Positions 45,954 to 53,534 of a stretch of DNA of 64,000 nt are shown here, piece by piece. Within the stretch, counting starts at the first letter, position 1; each line of letters begins with the position of its first letter. Under the pieces are notes generated by a model that was not told the origin of the DNA, did not search any database, and saw nothing but the letters and a program-made list of their open reading frames with translations. The stretch is from Chitinophagaceae bacterium. GTDB lineage: Bacteria; Bacteroidota; Bacteroidia; Chitinophagales; Chitinophagaceae. The position numbers and the translations under genes were made by a program. Location of the stretch: contig JAGQWM010000006.1 of the NCBI GenBank assembly GCA_020437365.1, positions 1 through 64,000 on the forward strand. Reading direction: 5' to 3'.

Positions 45954-47048
45954 ATGACGAAGGAAAAAATATTGGAAGCCCTTGGAAATGTACAGGAACC
46001 TGATTTGGGAAAAGACCTTGTGACCTTGAATATGGTCCAAGATATAGCGATTGAGGGAAATGAAGTGTCTTTCACCTTGGTGTTAACTACACCGGCTTGT
46101 CCACTGAAAGATATGATGAAAACGGCTTGTGAAAATGCCATTAAATTATTGGTCAATAAAGAAGCAATCGTAAAAATCAATTTTACAGCCAATACAACAA
46201 CGAGGAGAACAGATCCGGGACAAGTACTTCCCAAAGTAAAAAATATTATTGCCGTTGTGAGTGGAAAAGGTGGCGTTGGAAAATCAACAGTGGCGGCGAA
46301 CCTTGCATTGGCACTTGCCAAAGGCGGTGCTGCTGTGGGTTTAATGGATGCTGATATTTACGGGCCCAGTGTGCCGATTATGTTTGGTGTTCGTGGTGAA
46401 AGGCCGATGATGGTGGATGTGGGTGCAGAGAAACCCAAAATTGCACCGATAGAAAAATTTGGTATTAAATTGATGAGTATTGGTTTGTTGGTCGATGAAA
46501 AAAATGCTGTGGTTTGGCGTGGGCCGATGGCCAGTAGTGCCATTCGCCAGTTTGTTACCGATGTTCATTGGGACGAATTAGATTATCTCGTTGTGGATAT
46601 GCCACCCGGCACCGGCGACATTCATTTGACATTGATGCAAATGGTTCCGGTAACCGGAGCAGTTATTGTTACCACACCACAAAACGTAGCCCTGGCAGAT
46701 GCAAAAAAAGGAATTGCCATGTTCGGGCAATCGCAATTGAAAGTGCCCATCATTGGATTGGTGGAAAATATGAGTTATTTCACGCCGGCAGAATTACCGG
46801 AAAATAAATATTATATTTTTGGAAAAGACGGAGGAAAATTCCTGGCAGATGAATATGAAATTCCATTTCTTGGGCAAATACCATTGGTACAAAATATTTG
46901 TGAAGGTGGCGACCAGGGCATTCCTGTACTAGTTGGCGATGATGAAATTACCAGTAAAGCATTTGAAGGATTTGCTGCACAGGTTGTCAGAAGTATTGCT
47001 ATGCGCAATGCCAATTTGAGCGAAGAGAAAATTACGGCTACGGTTTAA
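45954..47048 (+). CDS. mrp: Mrp/ApbC family iron-sulfur cluster carrier ATPase
   Basis: A cytosolic P-loop protein that carries Fe-S clusters to target enzymes. The first 90 residues are a MIP18/DUF59 domain (ILEALGNVQEPDLGKDLV, TTPACPLKDMM). The deviant Walker A GKGGVGKST is near residue 104, and DYLVVDMPPGTGDIHLT near 210 is the second nucleotide motif. The place where many Mrp proteins have a CxxC pair (after ENMS) reads YFTPAELPENKYYIFG with no cysteine. The 364-residue length is normal. Confidence 0.94.
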   Translation: MTKEKILEALGNVQEPDLGKDLVTLNMVQDIAIEGNEVSFTLVLTTPACPLKDMMKTACENAIKLLVNKEAIVKINFTANTTTRRTDPGQVLPKVKNIIAVVSGKGGVGKSTVAANLALALAKGGAAVGLMDADIYGPSVPIMFGVRGERPMMVDVGAEKPKIAPIEKFGIKLMSIGLLVDEKNAVVWRGPMASSAIRQFVTDVHWDELDYLVVDMPPGTGDIHLTLMQMVPVTGAVIVTTPQNVALADAKKGIAMFGQSQLKVPIIGLVENMSYFTPAELPENKYYIFGKDGGKFLADEYEIPFLGQIPLVQNICEGGDQGIPVLVGDDEITSKAFEGFAAQVVRSIAMRNANLSEEKITATV

Positions 47049-47061
47049 TAGCAAGTGAAAG

Positions 47062-48072
47062 TTAAAATTCTGGCAGTTGTTTCTTTTTCAAATTCAACCA
47101 CTCAATAGCATTTTTATAGTACAATTTATTCCGGGTTTTTTTTCTGTAATCCATTTTTTGAATAAGCTTGCCCGGTTTTGCTTCGCCTAACGGAAATGGA
47201 TAATCGCTGCCAAGGCAAATGAAGTCTTCGCCCATCAAATCAAGTAAATATTGAAATGCACTGCGATCATGTGTCAGGCTATCGACCCAAAATTTGCCAA
47301 TATATTTTTTGGGATTTATCGGGTTGTCAACCGCTACGAGGTCGGGGCGCATTTTATAGCCATGTTCTATTCTGCCAAGGGTTATGGGAAATGAACCACC
47401 ACCATGTGCAAAAGCAACTTTTAGTTTCGGGAATTTTTCAAACACACCACCAAAAATCATTGAACAAATAGCCCTTGATGTTTCTGCCGGCATACCCACA
47501 AGCCAGGGCAACCAGTATTGAGGCATTTGTTCGGTGCCCATCATATCCCAGGGATGAATAAAAAGTGAACATCCTAATTTTTCGGCCGCTTTATAAAAAG
47601 GGAAAAATGATTTGTCTGATAAGTTTTTTCCATTGATGTTGGTACCGATTTCTACTCCCGGAAAATTTAATTCTTTAATACATCTTTCCATTTCGGTAAT
47701 GGCCATTGCCACATCCTGCATGGGCAATGTACCCAAACCAATAAATGAATGTGTATTTTTTGAAACAGTTTCTGCAATATGATCGTTTAGAAACCGGGAA
47801 GTGGTTAACCCATCTTCCGGCTTGGCCCAATAATTAAATAAAACAGGAATGGTAGAAAGTACTTGCATATTGACATCGGTATCTTCCATGTCTTTGATTC
47901 TTGCCTGCGGCTGAAAACAATTCTCTTTGACTTCCCGAAAAACAGTATCGCCTTTCATCATGCAGGCTTTGCAATTGCGATGTTCCAGGTGTATAAATTC
48001 TCCATAACCGAATTTTTTTGTCCAGTTGGGCATATTTTCCGGCATAATATGAGTGTGTATATCTATTTTCAT
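47062..48072 (-). CDS. 2-amino-3-carboxymuconate-6-semialdehyde decarboxylase (ACMSD)
   Basis: ACMSD decarboxylates the product of 3-hydroxyanthranilate dioxygenase, diverting it from quinolinate to aminomuconic semialdehyde. The amidohydrolase metal ligands are visible: MKIDIHTHIMPE (H6, H8), CSLFIHPWDMMG near residue 175, AFAHGGGSFPITLGR near 225, and CLGSDYPFPLGE near 290. The 336-residue length fits. It lies in one operon with the gene for the dioxygenase upstream, separated by a small outer-membrane protein gene. Confidence 0.95.
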   Translation of the reverse strand: MKIDIHTHIMPENMPNWTKKFGYGEFIHLEHRNCKACMMKGDTVFREVKENCFQPQARIKDMEDTDVNMQVLSTIPVLFNYWAKPEDGLTTSRFLNDHIAETVSKNTHSFIGLGTLPMQDVAMAITEMERCIKELNFPGVEIGTNINGKNLSDKSFFPFYKAAEKLGCSLFIHPWDMMGTEQMPQYWLPWLVGMPAETSRAICSMIFGGVFEKFPKLKVAFAHGGGSFPITLGRIEHGYKMRPDLVAVDNPINPKKYIGKFWVDSLTHDRSAFQYLLDLMGEDFICLGSDYPFPLGEAKPGKLIQKMDYRKKTRNKLYYKNAIEWLNLKKKQLPEF

Positions 48073-48090
48073 ATTGACAATTGTTGTGTA

Positions 48091-48585
48091 TCAAAATAAT
48101 TTTCCAAAGGCACCTCCAAAAAAGGGAATGAATCCGTTTTCATTAATAACCGGTGTCAAACTCAATCGCCATAACAAAGCTTTTTTCGTATGCCTGCGAT
48201 AACCAATTGAAGGAATAATGCTCAGGTAACCGGATTTTGGAGCAGCCCTTTTTTCCTTAACATAAAAAGAGGCATTGGCGCGGCTCCAGGTAGTGCCAAG
48301 ACCCACTTCCATAAAAGAAGTGTTTCGTTGCACTTCAAATAAATAATTGACACCTATCGGAATGGTCAATGCAAAAGGTTTCAATTTGTAAAAACCAATG
48401 CCGGCCCTGATGCCTAATCCGGGTTTGGGGCTTACTTGCACATCATAATTGACAGATGTGAAAAAGCCATTTCCGCCTAATTCTACATATATACTTTGCT
48501 TTTTATTGAGCGATTGACCGGAAGATTGTAAAAAGCAAAAACAAATAAAAAAACTAAGGTTCAAAAATTTGGAACTCACAATCAT
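48091..48585 (-). CDS. Predicted small outer-membrane beta-barrel protein, unknown function
   Basis: I do not recognise a named family. The 164-residue protein has a signal peptide (LNLSFFICFCFLQSSGQ) and then alternating beta-strands such as SIYVELGGNGFFTSVNYDV and NTSFMEVGLGTTWSR, ending in a C-terminal phenylalanine, all typical of an outer-membrane barrel. The ATG at 48585 follows the dioxygenase stop by 17 nt; an upstream-open frame overlaps that gene. Its position between two kynurenine genes is odd: a role in import of aromatic compounds is possible but unproven. Confidence 0.65.
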   Translation of the reverse strand: MIVSSKFLNLSFFICFCFLQSSGQSLNKKQSIYVELGGNGFFTSVNYDVQVSPKPGLGIRAGIGFYKLKPFALTIPIGVNYLFEVQRNTSFMEVGLGTTWSRANASFYVKEKRAAPKSGYLSIIPSIGYRRHTKKALLWRLSLTPVINENGFIPFFGGAFGKLF

Positions 48586-48602
48586 AAATTTTTTAAGGCT
48601 TT

Positions 48603-49133
48603 TTATTTTTTTTCCGGCAAAGGCATCACCGTGCCACACTTCTTACAAGTTCTCAATTCTTCATTACTCCAGAATTTTTCCATCACCGGCGGCAATTGCT
48701 TGACGATATCTTTTACAAATAAACTGTCTTCGTGCAACTTATTCCCACAGTTGTCGCAAAACCAGAGAAAGGCATCTTTTTCATTTTCCATGTCTTCCCT
48801 AACTTTTTCTATGACTAAGCCAACAGTATTGGCCGGCCTTTGTGGTGAATGCGGTGTTTTCGGTGGCAACAAAAACATATCTCCTTGCCGAATGGGGATA
48901 TCCCTTGGTTGCCCGTCTTCAATAATTTTTAAAAGAATATCACCTTCTACCTGGTAATACAATTCTTCGCTTTCATTATAGTGATAATCTTTTCGGGCAT
49001 TGGGCCCACCGACAACCATGACAATAAAATTTTCGGCATCTTTATAAATGCATTGATTACCGACCGGTGGTTTTAATAAGTTTCTGTTATCATCAATCCA
49101 TTTGGACAAATTGAAAGGATGTGCAATAGCCAT
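48603..49133 (-). CDS. nbaC: 3-hydroxyanthranilate 3,4-dioxygenase
   Basis: This iron enzyme opens the ring of 3-hydroxyanthranilate. The cupin core has DYHYNESEELYYQVEGDILL (metal His and Glu, near residue 47-60) and GDMFLLPPKTPHSPQRP (metal His, near 95). The C-terminal part carries two CxxC pairs, CDNC and CKKC, forming the rubredoxin-like iron site of bacterial enzymes. The 176-residue length is typical. It is the first gene of the minus-strand arm and diverges from the SDR gene. Confidence 0.96.
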   Translation of the reverse strand: MAIAHPFNLSKWIDDNRNLLKPPVGNQCIYKDAENFIVMVVGGPNARKDYHYNESEELYYQVEGDILLKIIEDGQPRDIPIRQGDMFLLPPKTPHSPQRPANTVGLVIEKVREDMENEKDAFLWFCDNCGNKLHEDSLFVKDIVKQLPPVMEKFWSNEELRTCKKCGTVMPLPEKK

Positions 49134-49186
49134 AATACTTAAATTTAAATTATAGATTTCGGGTCAAAAAATACAACTTTTTAACG

Positions 49187-49194
49187 TAGGTTTG
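49187..49194 (+). promoter_or_regulatory. -7 promoter element directly before the SDR gene
   Basis: TAGGTTTG matches TAnnTTTG and ends 5 nt before the ATG at 49200, so the transcript would be leaderless or nearly so. No clear -33 element is seen. Confidence 0.5.
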
Positions 49195-49199
49195 ACTAT

Positions 49200-49985
49200 A
49201 TGATTCTTTCTCTTTCAGAAAAAAAAGCAATTATTTGTGGTAGCACACAGGGAATTGGATTAGCCATAGCGGAAGAATTGGCTTTGTTGGGTGCCAATTG
49301 TACATTATTGGCCCGAAATGAAGAAGCTTTGCAAAAAGCAGTGTTAAAGTTAGATACACAATTGCGCCAGCAACATGAATACCTGGTGGCGGATTTTGCT
49401 CAGCCTGATCAAGTAAAAAAAGTAATTGAAAAGTATGTAAGCGACAATACGGTGCATATTTTAATCAATAATACTGGCGGCCCTCCAGCAGGAGCCATTG
49501 CGGAAGCAGAAGAACAAGATTTTTTGCATGCTTTTAACCAGCACCTGGTTTGTAATCATATTTTAGTCAAGTCGGTATTGCCGGGCATGAAAAAAGAAAA
49601 TTTCGGACGTATTGTAAATGTTATTTCTACTTCTGTAAAAATTCCATTGCCCAATTTAGGAGTGAGTAATACAATTCGGGGTGCCGTAGCCAGTTGGGCC
49701 AAAACCCTGGCGAATGAATTGGGACAATTTAATATTACAGTCAACAATGTATTGCCGGGATATACGGCTACGCAAAGATTGACTTCTATTATTGACAATA
49801 AACTAAAAAAAGGAAATGGTACTGCAGAGGAAATTGAAAATGCCATGATGCAGAAAGTACCGATGCGAAGATTTGCAGCACCCGCAGAAGTGGCAGCAGT
49901 GGCAGCTTTCCTGGCTTCGCCGGCAGCTTCTTATGTGAATGGTGTTAGCATTCCGGTGGACGGTGGAAGAACGGGAAGTATTTGA
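49200..49985 (+). CDS. SDR family oxidoreductase
   Basis: A classical short-chain dehydrogenase of 261 residues. CGSTQGIGLAIAEELALLGA near residue 12 is the TGxxxGxG cofactor motif (here GSTQGIG), INNTGGPPAGAI is the NNxG region, and the catalytic Ser of VNVISTSVKIP is visible, but the expected YxxxK reads NTIRGAVASWAK, with the Tyr apparently absent, as in several FabG-like relatives with a PNLGVSNTIRGAV loop. The C-terminal GVSIPVDGGRTGSI is typical. The substrate is unknown; position suggests a link to the kynurenine genes. Confidence 0.8.
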   Translation: MILSLSEKKAIICGSTQGIGLAIAEELALLGANCTLLARNEEALQKAVLKLDTQLRQQHEYLVADFAQPDQVKKVIEKYVSDNTVHILINNTGGPPAGAIAEAEEQDFLHAFNQHLVCNHILVKSVLPGMKKENFGRIVNVISTSVKIPLPNLGVSNTIRGAVASWAKTLANELGQFNITVNNVLPGYTATQRLTSIIDNKLKKGNGTAEEIENAMMQKVPMRRFAAPAEVAAVAAFLASPAASYVNGVSIPVDGGRTGSI

Positions 49986-49990
49986 TGGGT

Positions 49991-50270
49991 TGATTTGGAA
50001 ATGTTTCGATTAGTTGATTTGGAGATGGACTGATTTGGAAATGGTTGGATTAGTTGATTTGGAGATGAACTAATTTGGAAATAGTTGGATTAGTTGATTT
50101 GGAGATGAACTGATTTGGAAATGGTTCGATTAGTTGATTTGGAGATGAACTGATTTGGAAATGGTTCGATTAGTTGATTTGGAGATGAACTGATTTGGAA
50201 ATAGTTGGATTAATTGATTTGGAGATGAACTGATTTGGAAATGGTTGGATTAGTTGATTTGGAGATTAAA
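49991..50270 (+). repeat. Tandem array 1: seven copies of a 40-bp unit
   Basis: The unit is built from two near-repeats, TTGATTTGGAGATGAA and CTGATTTGGAAATGGTT, ending CGATTAG. The word GGAGATGAAC recurs at exactly 40-bp steps (50061, 50101, 50141, 50181, 50221), with single-base variants such as ATGGTTC/ATAGTTG. It fills the gap between the SDR and aldehyde dehydrogenase genes. No open frame or stable hairpin explains it. The same unit in reverse orientation forms array 2 at 54.9 kb. Confidence 0.95.
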
Positions 50271-50332
50271 TAATTAGCAAATCTGTTTTTCGACCGAATG
50301 TAATTTAAAATTCAAAAGCAATAGATTTAAAA

Positions 50333-51796
50333 ATACCATATCATCTCGAAAATTACATCGATGGCAATTTGATTGGCCCGTTGAGCGGAAAATTTATAGA
50401 TAATGTAAATCCGGCAACAGCAGAAATAGTTGGCCAAATTCCTGATAGCAACGAAAAAGATATTGCTGTAGCAGTACATGCTGCAGAAAAAGCGTTTCCA
50501 AAATGGAGATTGACATCACTGGAAGAAAGGTTCGCCATCCTTAATCGAATAGCAAACCTTATTGAAGAAAATCTTGACACATTAGCCTTGGCAGAAACCA
50601 ATGATAATGGTAAGCCATTGTGGTTGGCCAAGAAAGTGGACATACCAAGAGCCGCAGCCAACTTCCGTTTTTTTGCTACCGCCATCATGCATTTTGCTAC
50701 CGCAAGTCATCACAACGAAGGTGTGTCCGTCAATTATACATTGCGCCAGCCTATTGGTATTGTGGGCTGTATTTCTCCTTGGAATTTACCCTTGTATTTG
50801 TTTACATGGAAAATTGCACCGGCATTGGCTGCCGGAAATTGTGTTATTGCCAAACCATCAGAAGTTACACCGGTTTCGGCATTTTTGTTGGCCCGTATTT
50901 GTAAAGAGGCCGGACTGCCGAATGGTGTGTTAAATATTGTTCACGGTACAGGTGCTGTTACAGGCGAAGCTATTGTTACGCATCCGAAAGTAAAAGCCAT
51001 TTCGTTTACAGGAAGTACAAGAGCCGGAGAAAGAATTGCCGGTTTGGTGGCTCCAAAATTTAAAAAACTATCCCTTGAACTCGGTGGTAAAAATCCTAAT
51101 ATCATTTTTGCAGATGTAGCGAATGCAAAAGATGCCTGGGAAAAAATGTTGCGAACAACAATTCGGTCTTCATTCGAAAACCAGGGCGAAATTTGTTTGT
51201 GCGGCAGTAGGATTTTAATTGAAGAAACTGTGTATGAAAAATTCAAAACAGATTTTCTTCAAATGATAAAAGATGAATTAACTGTCGGAGACCCATTGGA
51301 AGAGAATACAAAACAAGGTGCTATTGTCAGTAAAGTACATTACGAAAAAATACTAAACTGTTTGGCAATAGCAAAGCAAGAAGACGGTAAAATTTTATGT
51401 GGCGGAAATGCCATACAACTTGAAGGCAGGTGTGCGAATGGTTTTTTTATTGAACCTACTGTTATCGAAAACCTGGGCCCGGATTGTACAACCAACCAGG
51501 AAGAAATTTTTGGGCCGGTGGTAACTTTACAAAGTTTTAAAACAGAAGAAGCAGCTATAGCATTAGCCAATGCTTCACAATATGGATTGGCTGCCAGCAT
51601 TTGGACAAATGATATTGGCAAAGCCAATAGGATGGCTGCTAATTTGGAAGCCGGCATCATCTGGATCAATTGTTGGTTGGTTCGTGACTTACGTACACCT
51701 TTCGGTGGCATGAAAAACAGCGGTGTTGGAAGGGAAGGTGGCTGGGAAGCTTTACGATTTTTTACCGAAGCAAAAAATGTTTGCATTAAATTATGA
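50333..51796 (+). CDS. Aldehyde dehydrogenase, probable 2-aminomuconic 6-semialdehyde dehydrogenase
   Basis: It likely oxidises aminomuconic semialdehyde to 2-aminomuconate with NAD. Motifs: PWNLPLYLFTWKIAPALAAG, the cofactor loop SFTGSTRAGERIAG, the Glu of LELGGKNPN, the catalytic Cys in FENQGEICLCGSRI, and FGPVVTLQSF. The first usual start codon is the TTG at 50369, but the conserved N-terminus ENYIDGNLIGPLSGKF is encoded in frame from about 50348, after a stop at 50306. Only ATA codons (50321, 50333) are candidate starts there; I give 50333 as an estimate. Confidence 0.85.
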   Translation: MPYHLENYIDGNLIGPLSGKFIDNVNPATAEIVGQIPDSNEKDIAVAVHAAEKAFPKWRLTSLEERFAILNRIANLIEENLDTLALAETNDNGKPLWLAKKVDIPRAAANFRFFATAIMHFATASHHNEGVSVNYTLRQPIGIVGCISPWNLPLYLFTWKIAPALAAGNCVIAKPSEVTPVSAFLLARICKEAGLPNGVLNIVHGTGAVTGEAIVTHPKVKAISFTGSTRAGERIAGLVAPKFKKLSLELGGKNPNIIFADVANAKDAWEKMLRTTIRSSFENQGEICLCGSRILIEETVYEKFKTDFLQMIKDELTVGDPLEENTKQGAIVSKVHYEKILNCLAIAKQEDGKILCGGNAIQLEGRCANGFFIEPTVIENLGPDCTTNQEEIFGPVVTLQSFKTEEAAIALANASQYGLAASIWTNDIGKANRMAANLEAGIIWINCWLVRDLRTPFGGMKNSGVGREGGWEALRFFTEAKNVCIKL

Positions 51797-52215
51797 ATGA
51801 AAAAATAATCAATACAAAAAATGCATCTGCACCGCTTGGGGCATATCCGCATGCAAGAAAGGTGGGAAATTTACTTTTTCTTTCCGGCATTGGCCCTCGC
51901 AATCCCAGAGATAACTCCATCCCCGGGTTGGAGTTGGATGCATCGGGCAATATTTTACAATATGACATCGAAGCGGAATGTCGTTCAGTATTTGCCAATG
52001 TAAAAGCAGTTTTGGAAGCCAGCGGCAGTAGCTGGGATAATATGGTAGATGTAACAGTCTTTTTAACCAATATGAAAAAAGACTTTGCAAAATACAATCA
52101 ATTGTACGGCGAATATTTTAAAAATGTGCAGGCTTGCCGTACAACGGTCGAAGTGAAAAGTTTGCCCACACCCATTGCTATAGAATTAAAAGTAATTGCT
52201 ACAATAGATAAATAA
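51793..52215 (+). CDS. RidA family protein, probable 2-aminomuconate deaminase
   Basis: RidA-fold enzymes hydrolyse imines and enamines; in Pseudomonas the 2-aminomuconate deaminase of the nba cluster belongs here. The 140-residue protein has APLGAYPHARKVGNLLFLSG, NVKAVLEASGSSWDNMVDVTVFLTNM, and the catalytic-arginine segment CRTTVEVKSLPTPIAIELKV. The ATG overlaps the aldehyde dehydrogenase stop (ATGA), so the two are coupled. The context makes the deaminase role more likely than a general RidA role. Confidence 0.85.
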   Translation: MNEKIINTKNASAPLGAYPHARKVGNLLFLSGIGPRNPRDNSIPGLELDASGNILQYDIEAECRSVFANVKAVLEASGSSWDNMVDVTVFLTNMKKDFAKYNQLYGEYFKNVQACRTTVEVKSLPTPIAIELKVIATIDK

Positions 52216-52216
52216 G

Positions 52217-53494
52217 ATGGAATATAAGAACGATTTAAGTTTTGCAAAACAGTTGGATGAAGAAGATGAATTAAAAAGTTTTCGTCAAAAATTTTTTATA
52301 CCACAGCATAATGGAAAGGACTCCATTTATTTTACAGGAAATTCTCTCGGGCTTCAACCTGTTACCACACAATCTTATATTCAGCAGGAACTCGACGACT
52401 GGGCTGCTTTTGGAGTAGAAGGACATTTTCAAGCCAGAAATCCATGGATGCCTTATCATGAAATGTTCCCCAAACTATTATCGAAAATTGTAGGTTGTCA
52501 GGAAAATGAAATTGTTGTCATGAATCATTTGACAGTCAATTTACATTTACTGCTGGTAAGTTTTTACAGGCCTTCAAACAAAAGGTTTAAAATTATTTGC
52601 GAAGCCGGTGCTTTTCCCTCTGATCAATATGCATTGGAATCTCAAGTTTTGTTTCATGGTTTTCAGCCTGAAGAAGCCATTATAGAAGTTGCCCCACGAA
52701 ATGGCGAACACAGTTTACAAACAAAAGACATACTTGCTCTCATTAAAGAGCATGGCGATTCGGTAGCAGTTGTACTTTTCGGTGGTGTGAACTATTATAC
52801 CGGCCAGTTTTTTGATTTGCAAAAAATAACAACAGCTGCGCATGAAGTTGGCGCAATTTGTGGTTTTGATCTGGCACATGCTGTTGGTAATGTGGCATTG
52901 GATTTACACAACTGGCAAGTTGATTTTGCTTGTTGGTGTTCTTATAAATATTTGAATAGCGGTCCGGGAAGCGTTGCAGGAATTTATTTACATGAAAAAC
53001 ATATTACCGATACATCTATTCCAAAATTTGCCGGTTGGTGGGGTTATAAAAAAGAAACCCGCTTCAAAATGGAAAAAGGTTTTATACCCATTCCTACGGC
53101 CGAAAGTTGGCAATTGAGTAATGCTCCTATTTTATCAATGGCTGCACATAAAGCAGCATTAGACATTTTCAATGAAGCCGGTATTGAACGATTGCATCAA
53201 AAAAGAAAATTATTATCAGGTTATTTACATTTTGTTTTGCAGGAAATAAATAATCGGCAAGCAGAAAACATAATGGAAATTATTACACCGGCAAATGAAA
53301 CTGAAAGAGGATGCCAGGTGTCTATATTGATGTTGCAAAAAGGAAAAGAAGTTTTTGATGAATTGACAAAACAAGGCGTTATTGCAGATTGGAGAGAGCC
53401 TAATGTCATTCGGGTGGCACCCGTGCCTTTATACAATAGTTATGAAGAAGTATTTCGGTTTGGCGCCATTATACAATCGATTTTAAATACTTAA
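52217..53494 (+). CDS. kynU: Kynureninase
   Basis: KynU is a PLP enzyme that cleaves 3-hydroxykynurenine to 3-hydroxyanthranilate and alanine. The 425-residue protein has YFTGNSLGLQP, WMPYHEMFPKLLSKIVG, FDLAHAVGNVALDLHNW, and the PLP lysine in CWCSYKYLNSGPGSVAG near residue 245. It starts 1 nt after the deaminase gene and precedes kmo by 40 nt, so it is in one operon with the other plus-strand genes. Confidence 0.96.
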   Translation: MEYKNDLSFAKQLDEEDELKSFRQKFFIPQHNGKDSIYFTGNSLGLQPVTTQSYIQQELDDWAAFGVEGHFQARNPWMPYHEMFPKLLSKIVGCQENEIVVMNHLTVNLHLLLVSFYRPSNKRFKIICEAGAFPSDQYALESQVLFHGFQPEEAIIEVAPRNGEHSLQTKDILALIKEHGDSVAVVLFGGVNYYTGQFFDLQKITTAAHEVGAICGFDLAHAVGNVALDLHNWQVDFACWCSYKYLNSGPGSVAGIYLHEKHITDTSIPKFAGWWGYKKETRFKMEKGFIPIPTAESWQLSNAPILSMAAHKAALDIFNEAGIERLHQKRKLLSGYLHFVLQEINNRQAENIMEIITPANETERGCQVSILMLQKGKEVFDELTKQGVIADWREPNVIRVAPVPLYNSYEEVFRFGAIIQSILNT

Positions 53495-53534
53495 ATTGAT
53501 TGATGAAATAATTTTCAATTCGACAAAAAATAAA

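Noticed and set aside
49991-50270. CRISPR array
   Set aside because: The units are contiguous 40-bp repeats with no unique spacers, no cas genes are near, and single-base variants are shared between units.
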